Shown here in pieces: positions 1 to 7,343 of a DNA stretch of 10,503 nt; the first letter of the stretch is position 1, and each line of letters starts with the position of its first letter. The stretch is taken from NCBI GenBank assembly GCA_900542615.1, contig UQOG01000070.1, positions 1 to 10,503 on the forward strand, in the 5' to 3' direction. The position numbers and the translations under genes were made by a program. Source of the DNA: an uncultured Eubacteriales bacterium. Lineage in GTDB: Bacteria > Bacillota > Clostridia > Christensenellales > CAG-138. The notes under the pieces were generated by a model. It was given only the letters and a program-made list of their open reading frames with translations. It was not told where the DNA came from and made no database searches.

Positions 1-53
1 TGTTAGGCACGCCGCCAGCGTTCGTCCTGAGCCAGGATCAAACTCTTGAGTTA
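1..53 (-). rRNA. 16S ribosomal RNA, 5' end (partial)
   Basis: Read on the minus strand, this is the start of small-subunit rRNA. The universal AGAGTTTGATCCTGGCTCAG site lies at 46-27, followed by GACGAACGCTGGCGGCGTGC and CTAACA at the window edge. The mature 5' end is placed near 53 by analogy with E. coli, where AGAGTTTGATC begins at about nucleotide 8; the exact end is not determinable here. The gene runs off the left edge, so only its first ~50 bases are present. The sequence fits Bacillota but is too short to name a genus. Confidence 0.96.
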
Positions 54-243
54 AAATCCTGATCGAAGCCTTTCGGCTTCGCTCTTTCCTTTTCTGGCTC
101 GTCTTCTTTGTCCGACTTGCCGTTGCGATCCTTTCAGATCGCTGCCGGTCTTGTCCTCAAATTTCATTGCGTTTCTTGTTCGTCTGCACTATATAGTTTT
201 CAAGGTGCCGCGCCGTTTCCCCCGCGCTCCCGCGCGAGGCAGC
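54..243 (-). promoter_or_regulatory. rRNA operon leader with boxA-like antitermination element and hairpins
   Basis: This is the transcribed leader between the inferred rRNA start site (near 243) and mature 16S. On the minus strand it contains CACCTTGAAAACT around 209-197, which resembles the Bacillota rRNA boxA/leader motif that recruits the Nus antitermination complex. Two local hairpins are visible: CGAAGCC-TTTC-GGCTTCG at 64-81 (reads alike on both strands apart from the loop) and GCGATC/GATCGC at 125-142. Leader sequences normally pair with the 16S trailer to form a processing stem, but the trailer is outside the window. No coding potential is evident. Confidence 0.75.
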
Positions 244-249
244 TTGTAT

Positions 250-300
250 ATAATACCAAGCCCGCCCTCGAAAGTCAACCCCTTTTTCAAAAAATTTTGC
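250..300 (-). promoter_or_regulatory. rRNA operon promoter with AT-rich upstream element
   Basis: On the minus strand TTGACT (278-273) is followed after exactly 17 bases by TATTAT (255-250), a near-consensus housekeeping sigma-A promoter. The bases just upstream (279-300) are A/T tracts (GCAAAATTTTTTGAAAAAGG), like the UP elements that bind the alpha subunit at strong rRNA promoters. The predicted start is near 243, giving a leader of about 190 nt before 16S. No second tandem rRNA promoter was convincing further upstream. Confidence 0.82.
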
Positions 301-352
301 TGCTTTTCGTCGCAGTCTAGCATAAGCAAGACGAAGAGGTGTTTTTCTGTAT

Positions 353-387
353 TTGCAACTTCCATAGGGCGGGGTTATAATAACCCC
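353..387 (+). promoter_or_regulatory. murI promoter with the -10 inside a palindrome
   Basis: TTGCAA (353-358), a 17-base spacer, and a perfect TATAAT (376-381) form a good sigma-A promoter. The -10 lies in the middle of a perfect inverted repeat, GGGGTTA-TAA-TAACCCC (371-387). A start near 388 would put the AAGGAG ribosome binding site (388-393) at the very 5' end of the mRNA, with only about 18 nt before the murI ATG. The palindrome could be an operator that blocks the promoter; no regulator is identified. It fires away from the rRNA promoter, with about 75 bases between the two -35 boxes. Confidence 0.72.
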
Positions 388-405
388 AAGGAGATTTTTA
401 ATTGT

Positions 406-1185
406 ATGCGTTCTATTCACGCGCCCATCGGCGTTTTTGACAGCGGGCTGGGCGGGGCCAGCGTCTTGCGGGAAGCCCTGCGCCTGCTGCCCACCGAAAA
501 CTATATATATTATGGAGACAACGCCCACGCCCCCTATGGGGACCGGCCGGAGGCGGAGATTACCTCCCTTACCCTAGCCTGCGTCCATAGGCTGGTGGAC
601 ATGGGCTGCAAAGCCATCCTGGTGGCCTGCAATACCGCCACGGCCAACTGCATCGACGCCATCCGTCAGGAGTTGAATGTGCCTGTGGTTAGCGTGGAGC
701 CGGCCATCCGGCCCGCCTGCATGGCCCCCGGCAACGGCAAGGTGCTCATGATGGCCACCCTAGCCACCACCCGGCTGGAACGATACCTGGCCCTGCAGGC
801 CCGTATGCCGGACCCCAATCGCGTGATCAACATCCCCTGTCCCGGCATCGTGGACCGGGTGGAGGCCGGCCGCTTTGCGGACGAGGATTTCGACGACCTG
901 TTCGACCGATTCCTGGCCCCCTATGAGGGCCTCGCCACCGACGGAATCGTGCTGGGCTGCACCCACTACGTATTCATCCCCGGGGCCTTCCAACGGGCTG
1001 CCCGCCGGCATCTCACAGGCCCCTGCCGGCTCTATGACGGCAACGAGGGCACCGTCCGCCAGCTGGGCCGGGTGCTGGAGGAGCACGGCCTTTGCAACCC
1101 CGACGGCAATGCCTCGGTCGCCTTCCACACCAGCGGGGATCCCCAGCGGGTCACCCCCCTGTTCCACGCCTTGCTGTCCCGCTGA
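406..1185 (+). CDS. murI: Glutamate racemase MurI
   Basis: This 259-residue cytoplasmic enzyme interconverts L- and D-glutamate, supplying D-Glu for the peptidoglycan stem peptide. Family motifs are in order: FDSGLGG near the N-terminus (residues 11-17), YYGDNAHAPYG (about 39-49), the first catalytic cysteine in VACNTATAN (about 73-81) and the second in GIVLGCTHY (about 184-192). Length is normal for MurI/Asp-Glu racemases. The reading frame is open back to 151, but the ATG at 406 is chosen because homologous sequence begins there (IGVFDSGLGG), AAGGAG lies 12 bases upstream, and the earlier stretch is promoter and rRNA leader DNA. It is transcribed alone, divergently from the rRNA operon and convergently with the six-gene operon on its right. 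The paired cysteines make a glutamate or aspartate racemase certain; MurI is the natural reading. Confidence 0.95.
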   Translation: MRSIHAPIGVFDSGLGGASVLREALRLLPTENYIYYGDNAHAPYGDRPEAEITSLTLACVHRLVDMGCKAILVACNTATANCIDAIRQELNVPVVSVEPAIRPACMAPGNGKVLMMATLATTRLERYLALQARMPDPNRVINIPCPGIVDRVEAGRFADEDFDDLFDRFLAPYEGLATDGIVLGCTHYVFIPGAFQRAARRHLTGPCRLYDGNEGTVRQLGRVLEEHGLCNPDGNASVAFHTSGDPQRVTPLFHALLSR

Positions 1186-1193
1186 TTTGCCGT

Positions 1194-1242
1194 AAAATGG
1201 CCTGTCCACGCCCCATTCCTGGCGGCCGGACAGGCCTTTTTT
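1194..1242 (+). terminator. Rho-independent terminator of murI, probably bidirectional
   Basis: The stem GGCCTGTCC (1199-1207) pairs with GGACAGGCC (1228-1236), and six T's follow at 1237-1242. Upstream AAAA (1194-1197) can extend the pairing with the T tract. It starts 8 bases after the murI stop and ends 4 bases before the stop of the opposing EamA gene. Read leftward, the same stem is followed by ATTTTACG, a weaker U-tract, so it likely also ends the long minus-strand operon. Confidence 0.9.
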
Positions 1243-1246
1243 ATGC

Positions 1247-2161
1247 TCAAGCAGCCTCGATCTGGCTTTGCTGGGCCCCTTTCTTCAGGGTCGCGTATAG
1301 GGACACCCCCAATACTACCGTGCCGCCGATCACTTCCCGCAGGGTGGGGGGCTGCCTCAGCAGGATCGCGGCCAACAAAATCCCATATACGCTTTCCAGG
1401 CCCCCGATCAGGGATAGAGTCTGGGCCTTCACCCGCTTCAGGCCGCAACCCACCAGGGCTTGGGCCAGGGCGCTGCACCCTAGGCCCAGCACCAGCACCG
1501 CCGCCCAATCCAGGGGCGCCAGCACCGGCTTTAGGATCAACCCCGCCGGCAGCAGCAAAATAGCCGCCGCGCTTTGGGAATAGAAGGCCACCAGCTCCCC
1601 CGGGTAATCCTTCACCATGCGCCGGTTGATGAGCACGATGGCGGCATGAAGCACGCTGGCCACCATGCCCCACAGGAAGCCCGGCAGCAGGTCGCCCTGC
1701 TGGTCCCCCCAGGGCACCAGCACCGCCGCGCCGGCCAGCATGATCAGCGCCTGGATCACGGCGCCGGGCCGAAGCCGTTCCCGGAAAAGCCAGGGTTCAA
1801 AGAAGGTAACAAACACCGGGTAGGTGGAAAAGGTAATGGTGGCAATGGCTACGGTAGCCGCCTGGGCGGAATGGAGGAAGGTGATCCAATGGGCCGCCCA
1901 CAGGGCGCCCAGCAGGGCCATAGCCCCATAATCCCGGCGACAATGGAGGCGCAGAGGGAACCGCCGCAGCAGGAGATAGAGCAGTAAGGCCGGGGAGGAG
2001 ATCCACACCCGGGCAAAGGTAAGCACCAGGGCGTTCTGGCTGCTCCACTTCCCCGCCAGGGCGGAAAGCCCCAGAAAGAACACCGCAATATGGATCTGAA
2101 GCAGGCTTTTCCGATAGCCGGCATCCCGCTTTTCCTTGCTTTTCACAGGTTTTTCCATCAT
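1247..2161 (-). CDS. EamA/DMT-family membrane transporter
   Basis: A hydrophobic protein of about 304 residues with two tandem EamA-like halves (roughly residues 20-150 and 165-290) and about ten membrane segments. Visible family features include a first helix pair with ALAGKWSS, the HSAQAATVAIATITFSTYPVFVTFFEPWLFRERL stretch closing the first half, and the C-terminal GGLESVYGILLAAILLRQPPTLREVIGG block typical of drug/metabolite transporters. The substrate cannot be read from sequence. The frame continues upstream to 2254 but that part is out-of-frame mnmA sequence. ATG at 2161 or 2158 fits: GGGAGGGG lies at 2173-2166 and the start overlaps the mnmA TGA, so translation is probably coupled. 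It is the last gene of the leftward operon. Confidence 0.88.
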   Translation of the reverse strand: MMEKPVKSKEKRDAGYRKSLLQIHIAVFFLGLSALAGKWSSQNALVLTFARVWISSPALLLYLLLRRFPLRLHCRRDYGAMALLGALWAAHWITFLHSAQAATVAIATITFSTYPVFVTFFEPWLFRERLRPGAVIQALIMLAGAAVLVPWGDQQGDLLPGFLWGMVASVLHAAIVLINRRMVKDYPGELVAFYSQSAAAILLLPAGLILKPVLAPLDWAAVLVLGLGCSALAQALVGCGLKRVKAQTLSLIGGLESVYGILLAAILLRQPPTLREVIGGTVVLGVSLYATLKKGAQQSQIEAA

Positions 2162-3270
2162 CCTTCCCCTCCCAGGCGAATGGGTTTCAGCGGCCGGGTC
2201 TCGTCGATGGGCCCGCCGCCCAGGCACACTTCCCCATCGTAAAATACCGCCCATTGCCCCGGGGTTACCGCACGCTGGGGCTGTTCAAAATCCACCCAGC
2301 AGCCATCCCCATCCATTTGGACCCGAACCGGCTGGTCGCTTTGCCGGTAACGGAATTTCGCCGTGCAGGCAAAGCGTTCCCCGGGCGGCGTCCCGGCGAT
2401 GAACTGCACCCGGCTCGCATAAAGCCCGGTGGAATACAGCTCCTCCCGCTCCCCTTGCTGCACGATCAGCAGGTTTCGCTCCATGTCCTTGCCGATCACA
2501 AACCAGCTTTCCCCGGTGCCCGCCGCCATGCCGCCGATCCCCAGGCCCCGGCGCTGCCCCAATGTGTAATACATCAGCCCGTCGTGGCGGCCCACCACCC
2601 GGCCTGTAAGGTCCACCATGTCCCCCGGCTGGGCGGGAAGGAACTCCATCAGGAACCGCTTGAAATTCCGCTCCCCGATAAAGCAAATGCCGGTGGAATC
2701 CTTTTTCTGAGCCGTGCAAAGCCCGGCCTCCGCCGCCAGCCGCCGGACCTCCCCCTTGGGAAGATCGCCGATGGGGAACATGGCCCGCTCCAGCTGCCCC
2801 TGGGTGAGCCCAGCCAGAAAATAGGTCTGGTCCTTGCTCCCGTCCACGGCCCGGAGCAGCTTGACCCCCTCCGGCCCATGGGATAGCCTGGCGTAATGGC
2901 CGGTGGCCAGGGCGTCCGCCTCCAGGCCCATGGCGAAATCCAAAAAGGCCCGGAATTTGATCTCGCAATTGCACAATACGTCCGGATTGGGGGTACGGCC
3001 CTGCCGGTATTCCGAAAGGAAATAGGAGAACACCCGCTCCCGGTATTCCTTGGCGAAGTTCACCGTATAATAAGGGATGCCGATGGCGTCGGATACCCGG
3101 CGCACGTCCTCATAGTCCGCCGCGGCGGTACAAGCGCCGTCTTCCCCCTCTTCTTCCCAGTTTTTCATGAAAACCGCAATCACATCATAGCCCTGCTCCT
3201 TCAGGAGCAGGGCCGCCACCGAGGAGTCTACCCCCCCGGACATTCCCAGTACGATCCGCTTCTTACTCAT
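2158..3270 (-). CDS. mnmA: tRNA-specific 2-thiouridylase MnmA
   Basis: This 370-residue cytoplasmic enzyme adenylates U34 of tRNA-Lys, -Glu and -Gln and replaces the 2-oxygen with sulfur relayed from a cysteine desulfurase. The PP-loop SGGVDSS sits at residues 11-17. The catalytic pair seen in the family is C100 in NPDVLCN and C196 in STGICFIGER. The tRNA-binding GHYAR, the KDQTYFL stretch and the later YTLGQRRGLG motif are all present, with the usual C-terminal beta-barrel ending in GGGPIDE. An additional cysteine, C102, directly follows the active-site segment (NCEIKF where many homologues have NKEIKF). The ATG overlaps the last 8 bases of the upstream lipoprotein gene and only a weak GGGG stretch precedes it, suggesting translational coupling. 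Confidence 0.97.
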   Translation of the reverse strand: MSKKRIVLGMSGGVDSSVAALLLKEQGYDVIAVFMKNWEEEGEDGACTAAADYEDVRRVSDAIGIPYYTVNFAKEYRERVFSYFLSEYRQGRTPNPDVLCNCEIKFRAFLDFAMGLEADALATGHYARLSHGPEGVKLLRAVDGSKDQTYFLAGLTQGQLERAMFPIGDLPKGEVRRLAAEAGLCTAQKKDSTGICFIGERNFKRFLMEFLPAQPGDMVDLTGRVVGRHDGLMYYTLGQRRGLGIGGMAAGTGESWFVIGKDMERNLLIVQQGEREELYSTGLYASRVQFIAGTPPGERFACTAKFRYRQSDQPVRVQMDGDGCWVDFEQPQRAVTPGQWAVFYDGEVCLGGGPIDETRPLKPIRLGGEG

Positions 3271-4849
3271 CGATCATGATCCCCGGATTCCGCAACAAGG
3301 CGTTGCCTAGATACAGCTCCCCAACGGCGCCCAGCTTGTTCCCATTCTCCAGCATCCATACCCGATGGATGCCCTGGATCTCCGTGATGGCGTTCACCAC
3401 GCTATAGATGAACAACTGCTCCCGCCGGTTCGCCGGCACCTCGAAATCTGCATATTCCAGCAGGGCTTGCAGCTTTTCCGTAAAGCCCGCCTTCCAGTTC
3501 ACCACCGCCAGGTCGCCGATTACATATACGCTCTCCACGTCCTCCTGGGTAAACAGGGGATACATCACCCCGGGATCCGCCGGCCCTTTGAACAGCTCCG
3601 CCAGCCGCACCTCCGGATCGTAGGCCCGCAGGCTGGATACCGCCCGGGATACCCGGTGCAGCACGCTGCCCTCCGCATCCGGATAGGGCAGGTATACGTT
3701 CACGCCCACCATATCCGAAAAGTCATCCCGGGTGCAATACAGCCCCTCCGGATCCAGATTCCGGTAGGCGCCATCCGCCTGCTGCATGTAGATGGCCACC
3801 CCCTCCGTATTGGGGAGATAGCCGGTGATGGTCATGGTCAGCGCCCCCGCCAGGATCTTTTCATCATAGGCGTAGGTGGGTTCCTTAAACCGCAGGACAA
3901 TGATCTGCTTTTCGTATTTTTCCCGTTCCTGCTCATAGAAGGGGTCCACAGGATGGGGCACATCCCCTTCCTCCTCCCCCAACTGCTGGGCTTCCGGCTG
4001 GAGCTTGGCAAGGAAGTCCTCCAAAAAGAAGGCCTGGGGCTGCTCCGCATAGGTCAGGTCCGCCGGCACCACAGGCTCCAAACTGGCGTCCCCATCCAGC
4101 AGCTTGCTTACCAGCAGCCCCGCCACATCCGCCCGGCTGTCGCTGCTATCATAATTCACCGTGCTGTTGCGGGCGATGAGCAGCTCCCCTTCCAGATCCG
4201 TAAAGTACAGGGTTACCGTCCGGGTCTCATAGCTTCCCGCTTCCGTGCCCGTTTGCTGGGCCAAGGTGCGGAATTCCTGCTCCATGTTGGCAAGGTAGGT
4301 GCCCAGCTGCTCGCTGATGGGCGCCAACGCCCCCAGGGGCCGGCCCTCATAGCCCGGCTCCACCCCGTTCAAATACAGGTTGACGGAGCCTATGCCCTCC
4401 GCATCGTAAATGGTGGCCGCCACCGCCGCCCGAGCCGCCAGCCACTCCACAAAAGTCGGCAGGGAGGAGGATAGCAGGTATACATTGCAGGCGTCGCTGG
4501 AAAGCTCCACCCGCTCCAGGGTATAGTTCCCGGGCAAGCAGGCCCGCAGCACGTCGCTGCTGGGGCCCTGGGTCAAGGCCTCGATCACCGCCTGGGCCCG
4601 GCTGATGTTGCCGGTATAGGAAATTTGCCGGGTCTCCGGCACCAGCCGCAGCCCGTCCTCGGATAAAAAGTACAGTTTCGCTTCAAAGCTGCCCTCCCGG
4701 GCCACCCCTTCCTCCAGGGTGGGCGGCATATCCTGGCTTGCCTCCATAAGGGGCAGGGTCTCCCCCTTGGCGGTGCAGCCCCCCAGGAGCAGCAGCAAGC
4801 CCAGGAACAGCCCCAGGCCGGGGCGGAGGCTTTGTTTCATCTTCTTCAT
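3263..4849 (-). CDS. Large GerMN-domain lipoprotein with repeated GerMN-like units
   Basis: A 528-residue exported lipoprotein: basic N-terminus, hydrophobic core and lipobox LGGC with the lipidated cysteine at residue 25. A GerMN-type unit spans about 57-165 (KLYFLSEDGLRLVPETRQI ... IEALTQGPSS). A diverged middle part follows, with a similar opening at about 211-235 (TVTLYFTDLEGELLIARNS). A second clear GerMN unit is at about 384-506 (VNVYLPYPDAEG ... LFKGPADPG ... IYSVVNAITEIQGIHRVWML). GerMN (Germane) domains occur in the spore-germination protein GerM and in actinobacterial LpqB. Exact function is unknown; an envelope role next to a sensor kinase is inferred. GGAGGG lies 6-7 bases upstream of the ATG, which overlaps the preceding gene's stop as ATGA. 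Confidence 0.88.
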   Translation of the reverse strand: MKKMKQSLRPGLGLFLGLLLLLGGCTAKGETLPLMEASQDMPPTLEEGVAREGSFEAKLYFLSEDGLRLVPETRQISYTGNISRAQAVIEALTQGPSSDVLRACLPGNYTLERVELSSDACNVYLLSSSLPTFVEWLAARAAVAATIYDAEGIGSVNLYLNGVEPGYEGRPLGALAPISEQLGTYLANMEQEFRTLAQQTGTEAGSYETRTVTLYFTDLEGELLIARNSTVNYDSSDSRADVAGLLVSKLLDGDASLEPVVPADLTYAEQPQAFFLEDFLAKLQPEAQQLGEEEGDVPHPVDPFYEQEREKYEKQIIVLRFKEPTYAYDEKILAGALTMTITGYLPNTEGVAIYMQQADGAYRNLDPEGLYCTRDDFSDMVGVNVYLPYPDAEGSVLHRVSRAVSSLRAYDPEVRLAELFKGPADPGVMYPLFTQEDVESVYVIGDLAVVNWKAGFTEKLQALLEYADFEVPANRREQLFIYSVVNAITEIQGIHRVWMLENGNKLGAVGELYLGNALLRNPGIMIDE

Positions 4850-5892
4850 GCCGCGCCCTCCAATATGCTTTTAAAGGAGCCATAGCCGATCTTGTACAGG
4901 TCGCCCTCCTTGCGCAGGGTGATCTGGGCGTCCTGGATGCGGCATTGGGTCCCGCCCGCCGTGCGGAAATCCAGGTTCACCCATACGCTGAACGAGCCGT
5001 CCGCCTGCTCCTGGGAGGAGAGGATCTCAAAGCCCGTCACATTCCCCAGGCCCAGCATTTCGCTCTCAAAGTTGGCGTAGGTGGGCTTGGTCACCCCCGA
5101 CACCGGCGCCTCCATGAACAGCACATAGGCCATTTCGTATTCGCCGCTGATCATCCGGGACAGCATACAGCTTACGATCCGCTCCGGGGTCACCACCGCG
5201 TCCGCTTCATACTCCATGGGCTCGATCAGGTTGCTGCCCTTTTCCCATGGATCCAGCCCCATTTCCTCCAGGGGAAGGCGTTCCCCCTCCCCGCTGCCGT
5301 CCACATCCACCAGAATCTGGACCCGAACCTGCTCCCGGCTGTATTCGCACAGGGTGTTTACCAGGGAGTATACCCCCATCCGCCGCATCAGGTACATTTC
5401 CTCCGTGGCCAACTCGATGGCCTGCTGGGCCCGTTGCTGCCCCTCTGGGGTATTCCCGTAGGAGCTGGTGGCCTGCCGGACGGCTTCCACGTTGGAGGTA
5501 TCCAAAAACTCCCGGGACAAGGTTACATATAGGATGCCGCTATCCCGGCTCACGTCCACCAGGCTGGTGCCCTCCGGGAAGGTGGCGCTCACGTTCCCGG
5601 AAAGGGATTGCTGGGGCACCCCCTCCAGCAGGGTGCGGATCATGGCGGTCTCGGTCCGCTCGTTGGCCCGCACGGATATATTCCGGGTCACCGGCACCAG
5701 GTAGGCCTCCCCGGTCAGCCGGTAATACAGCACCACGCTGATATCCCTGGCCACCCCATCCTCGGGGTCCAACACCGGCAAGTCATAGGAGAGCCGGTCT
5801 TCCTGAATGATCCGGCTGGCGCACCCCGCGAAAAGGAGGCAGCAGCCGGATAGGAGCAGGGCCATAGCCCGTAATAAACGCCGCCGCTTCAT
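4846..5892 (-). CDS. GerMN-domain lipoprotein with NTF2-like C-terminal domain
   Basis: A 348-residue lipoprotein with an arginine-rich N-terminus, hydrophobic segment and lipobox FAGC (lipidated C24). One GerMN domain covers about 53-196, recognisable by VVLYYRLTGEAYLVPVTRNI, ALLEGVP-like RTLLEGVPQQ, and the conserved YSLVNTLCEY...VRVQILVDVDG ending. Residues about 235-345 (ERIVSCMLSRMISGEYEMAYVLF ... SVWVNLDF ... ITLRKEGDLYKIGYG) look like an NTF2-like fold, as often hangs on extracytoplasmic lipoproteins. It follows the histidine kinase with a 4-base ATGA overlap, the same position LpqB holds after MtrB in Actinobacteria, so binding to the kinase's outer domain is a reasonable guess. The NTF2 assignment is from pattern only. 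Confidence 0.87.
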   Translation of the reverse strand: MKRRRLLRAMALLLSGCCLLFAGCASRIIQEDRLSYDLPVLDPEDGVARDISVVLYYRLTGEAYLVPVTRNISVRANERTETAMIRTLLEGVPQQSLSGNVSATFPEGTSLVDVSRDSGILYVTLSREFLDTSNVEAVRQATSSYGNTPEGQQRAQQAIELATEEMYLMRRMGVYSLVNTLCEYSREQVRVQILVDVDGSGEGERLPLEEMGLDPWEKGSNLIEPMEYEADAVVTPERIVSCMLSRMISGEYEMAYVLFMEAPVSGVTKPTYANFESEMLGLGNVTGFEILSSQEQADGSFSVWVNLDFRTAGGTQCRIQDAQITLRKEGDLYKIGYGSFKSILEGAA

Positions 5893-7343
5893 AGGCTTTC
5901 TCCTTTCAGGGGCAGCCGCACGGTAAAGGTGCTGCCCTGGCCAAGCTGGCTGCTCACCTGGATGTATCCACTGTGCAGCGCCACGATCTTCTCCACGATG
6001 GCCAGGCCCAGGCCCGTACCCCCCGTGCCTCTCGACCGGGCCTTATCCACCCGGTAAAACCGTTCGAACAGGTGGTCCACCGCGTTTTCCGGAATGCCGA
6101 TGCCCGTATCCACCACCTGGAACACCGCCTCGTCGCCCTCGATGAACACCCGGGCCTTTACGCTGCCTGCGTCGGTGTATTTCAATCCGTTCTCCACCAA
6201 GTTGATCACCACCTGCTCCATGCGCGTAGGATCCGCCTGGATGGTAACGGGCGCCGCTTCCACGGACAGGTCGATGTGCTTGTCCGCCGCCAGGGGCTGC
6301 AGCCGCTTGCACACCCTCTCCGTCAGCTGGTCCAGCCGCACCGGCTCCAGGGCAAGGGCCTGCGCCCCCGTATCCTCCTGCACCAGGCGGAGCAGCTCCG
6401 TTACGATACGGGATAGCCGGTCGATCTCATGGTTCACGTCGTTGAAGAATTCCTTCATCATGGCCGGGTCTGGATCGTCCTGGTAAAGGATGCTCTCGCT
6501 AAGCAGTTTCATGGTGGCCAAGGGGGTCTTTAGCTCGTGGGAAGCGTTGGCAATAAACTCGTCCCGTACCCGGTCATGGTCCTCGATCCGCTCGCTCATC
6601 CGGTTGAAGGCCCGGCCCAGTTCTGCGATCTCACCGCCCCCCGTCACCTTGACCCGCACCCCATAGCCCTGCGTTCCCATGCGCCGGATGGCTGCCGTCA
6701 GCTCTACGATCGGTTTTGTCAGCCAGCCAGACAGCAGGAAAGTCAGGATCACGATGGTGATCATCATGATCACGAAGATCATGGTAGTCTGCCTGGTAAC
6801 ATCGTTGATGCTGTCCACCACATCCTGAATGGAAGCGCAATAAAGTACCGCCCCCACATAGATACCATCCACTGTGATGGGCGCGGAATAGTATACGGTC
6901 CATATAGCCTGCTGATCCCAGGGTAGTAAGCCGGTTTGTTCTTCATCCCGCTGGACATAATGGAAGCCGTAGGAGGTCTCCATACCCCCCACCAGCACGT
7001 CCCGTACCTCCCGGTAAGGGAGGCGGTACCCATTATGCTGGGAGGCGGAATCCACCTGGACCACCGCGTCCATATCCAGTAGCAGGATGCGGCCATTCAT
7101 GGAATAGGCCCGCTCCTGTACATAGGAAAACAGCCGCTCGCCATCGTAATCGTTCAGCTCCGGACCGATTTCCAAGGCCATGCGGGCCGTTTCCTGGCTT
7201 TGGGTCTGGGTGCGTTGGGATACCAGGAATTCCTCCATTAGATTCGCCACCATTTGGCCGATGAACAACAAGGCGCAGACGGTGATCAGCAGATAGATGC
7301 CGGACATCCGCGCCCGCACGGAGCCAAAGAGCTTATTGCGCAA
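5889..7343 (-). CDS. HAMP-containing membrane sensor histidine kinase
   Basis: A 484-residue inner-membrane kinase. It has a first membrane helix at about 14-36, an extracytoplasmic sensor region at about 38-185, a second helix at 187-207, HAMP at about 208-258, and HisKA with phospho-accepting H269 in NASHELKTPL. The ATPase domain shows the N box NLVENGLKYT (381-390), DTGIGIP (412-418), an F box around LFERFYR, and GTGGTGLGLAI (439-449), so it should be active. It most resembles the PhoR/WalK/MtrB class. The start is TTG at 7343, the only start in this frame before an upstream TGA apart from internal GTG/ATG codons; the following MRNKLFGSVRAR reads like a normal kinase N-terminus. It overlaps the regulator gene by 11 bases, so the two are surely co-translated. 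The ligand is unknown. Confidence 0.94.
   Translation of the reverse strand: MRNKLFGSVRARMSGIYLLITVCALLFIGQMVANLMEEFLVSQRTQTQSQETARMALEIGPELNDYDGERLFSYVQERAYSMNGRILLLDMDAVVQVDSASQHNGYRLPYREVRDVLVGGMETSYGFHYVQRDEEQTGLLPWDQQAIWTVYYSAPITVDGIYVGAVLYCASIQDVVDSINDVTRQTTMIFVIMMITIVILTFLLSGWLTKPIVELTAAIRRMGTQGYGVRVKVTGGGEIAELGRAFNRMSERIEDHDRVRDEFIANASHELKTPLATMKLLSESILYQDDPDPAMMKEFFNDVNHEIDRLSRIVTELLRLVQEDTGAQALALEPVRLDQLTERVCKRLQPLAADKHIDLSVEAAPVTIQADPTRMEQVVINLVENGLKYTDAGSVKARVFIEGDEAVFQVVDTGIGIPENAVDHLFERFYRVDKARSRGTGGTGLGLAIVEKIVALHSGYIQVSSQLGQGSTFTVRLPLKGESL

Noticed and set aside
371..387. Palindrome at 371-387 as a transcription terminator
   Set aside because: No T tract follows and it contains the murI -10 box; an operator is more plausible.
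151..405. N-terminal extension of murI in the same open frame
   Set aside because: It covers the rRNA leader, rRNA promoter and murI promoter; MurI homology and the ribosome binding site point to the ATG at 406.
2162..2254. Upstream extension of the EamA transporter
   Set aside because: It lies wholly within the mnmA C-terminal coding region in another frame; the start at the mnmA stop has a good ribosome binding site.
3365..4474. Long plus-strand open frame of 369 codons opposite the large lipoprotein
   Set aside because: It is rich in His, Arg and Pro with no recognisable domain, and is the antisense shadow of a clear lipoprotein gene in GC-rich DNA.
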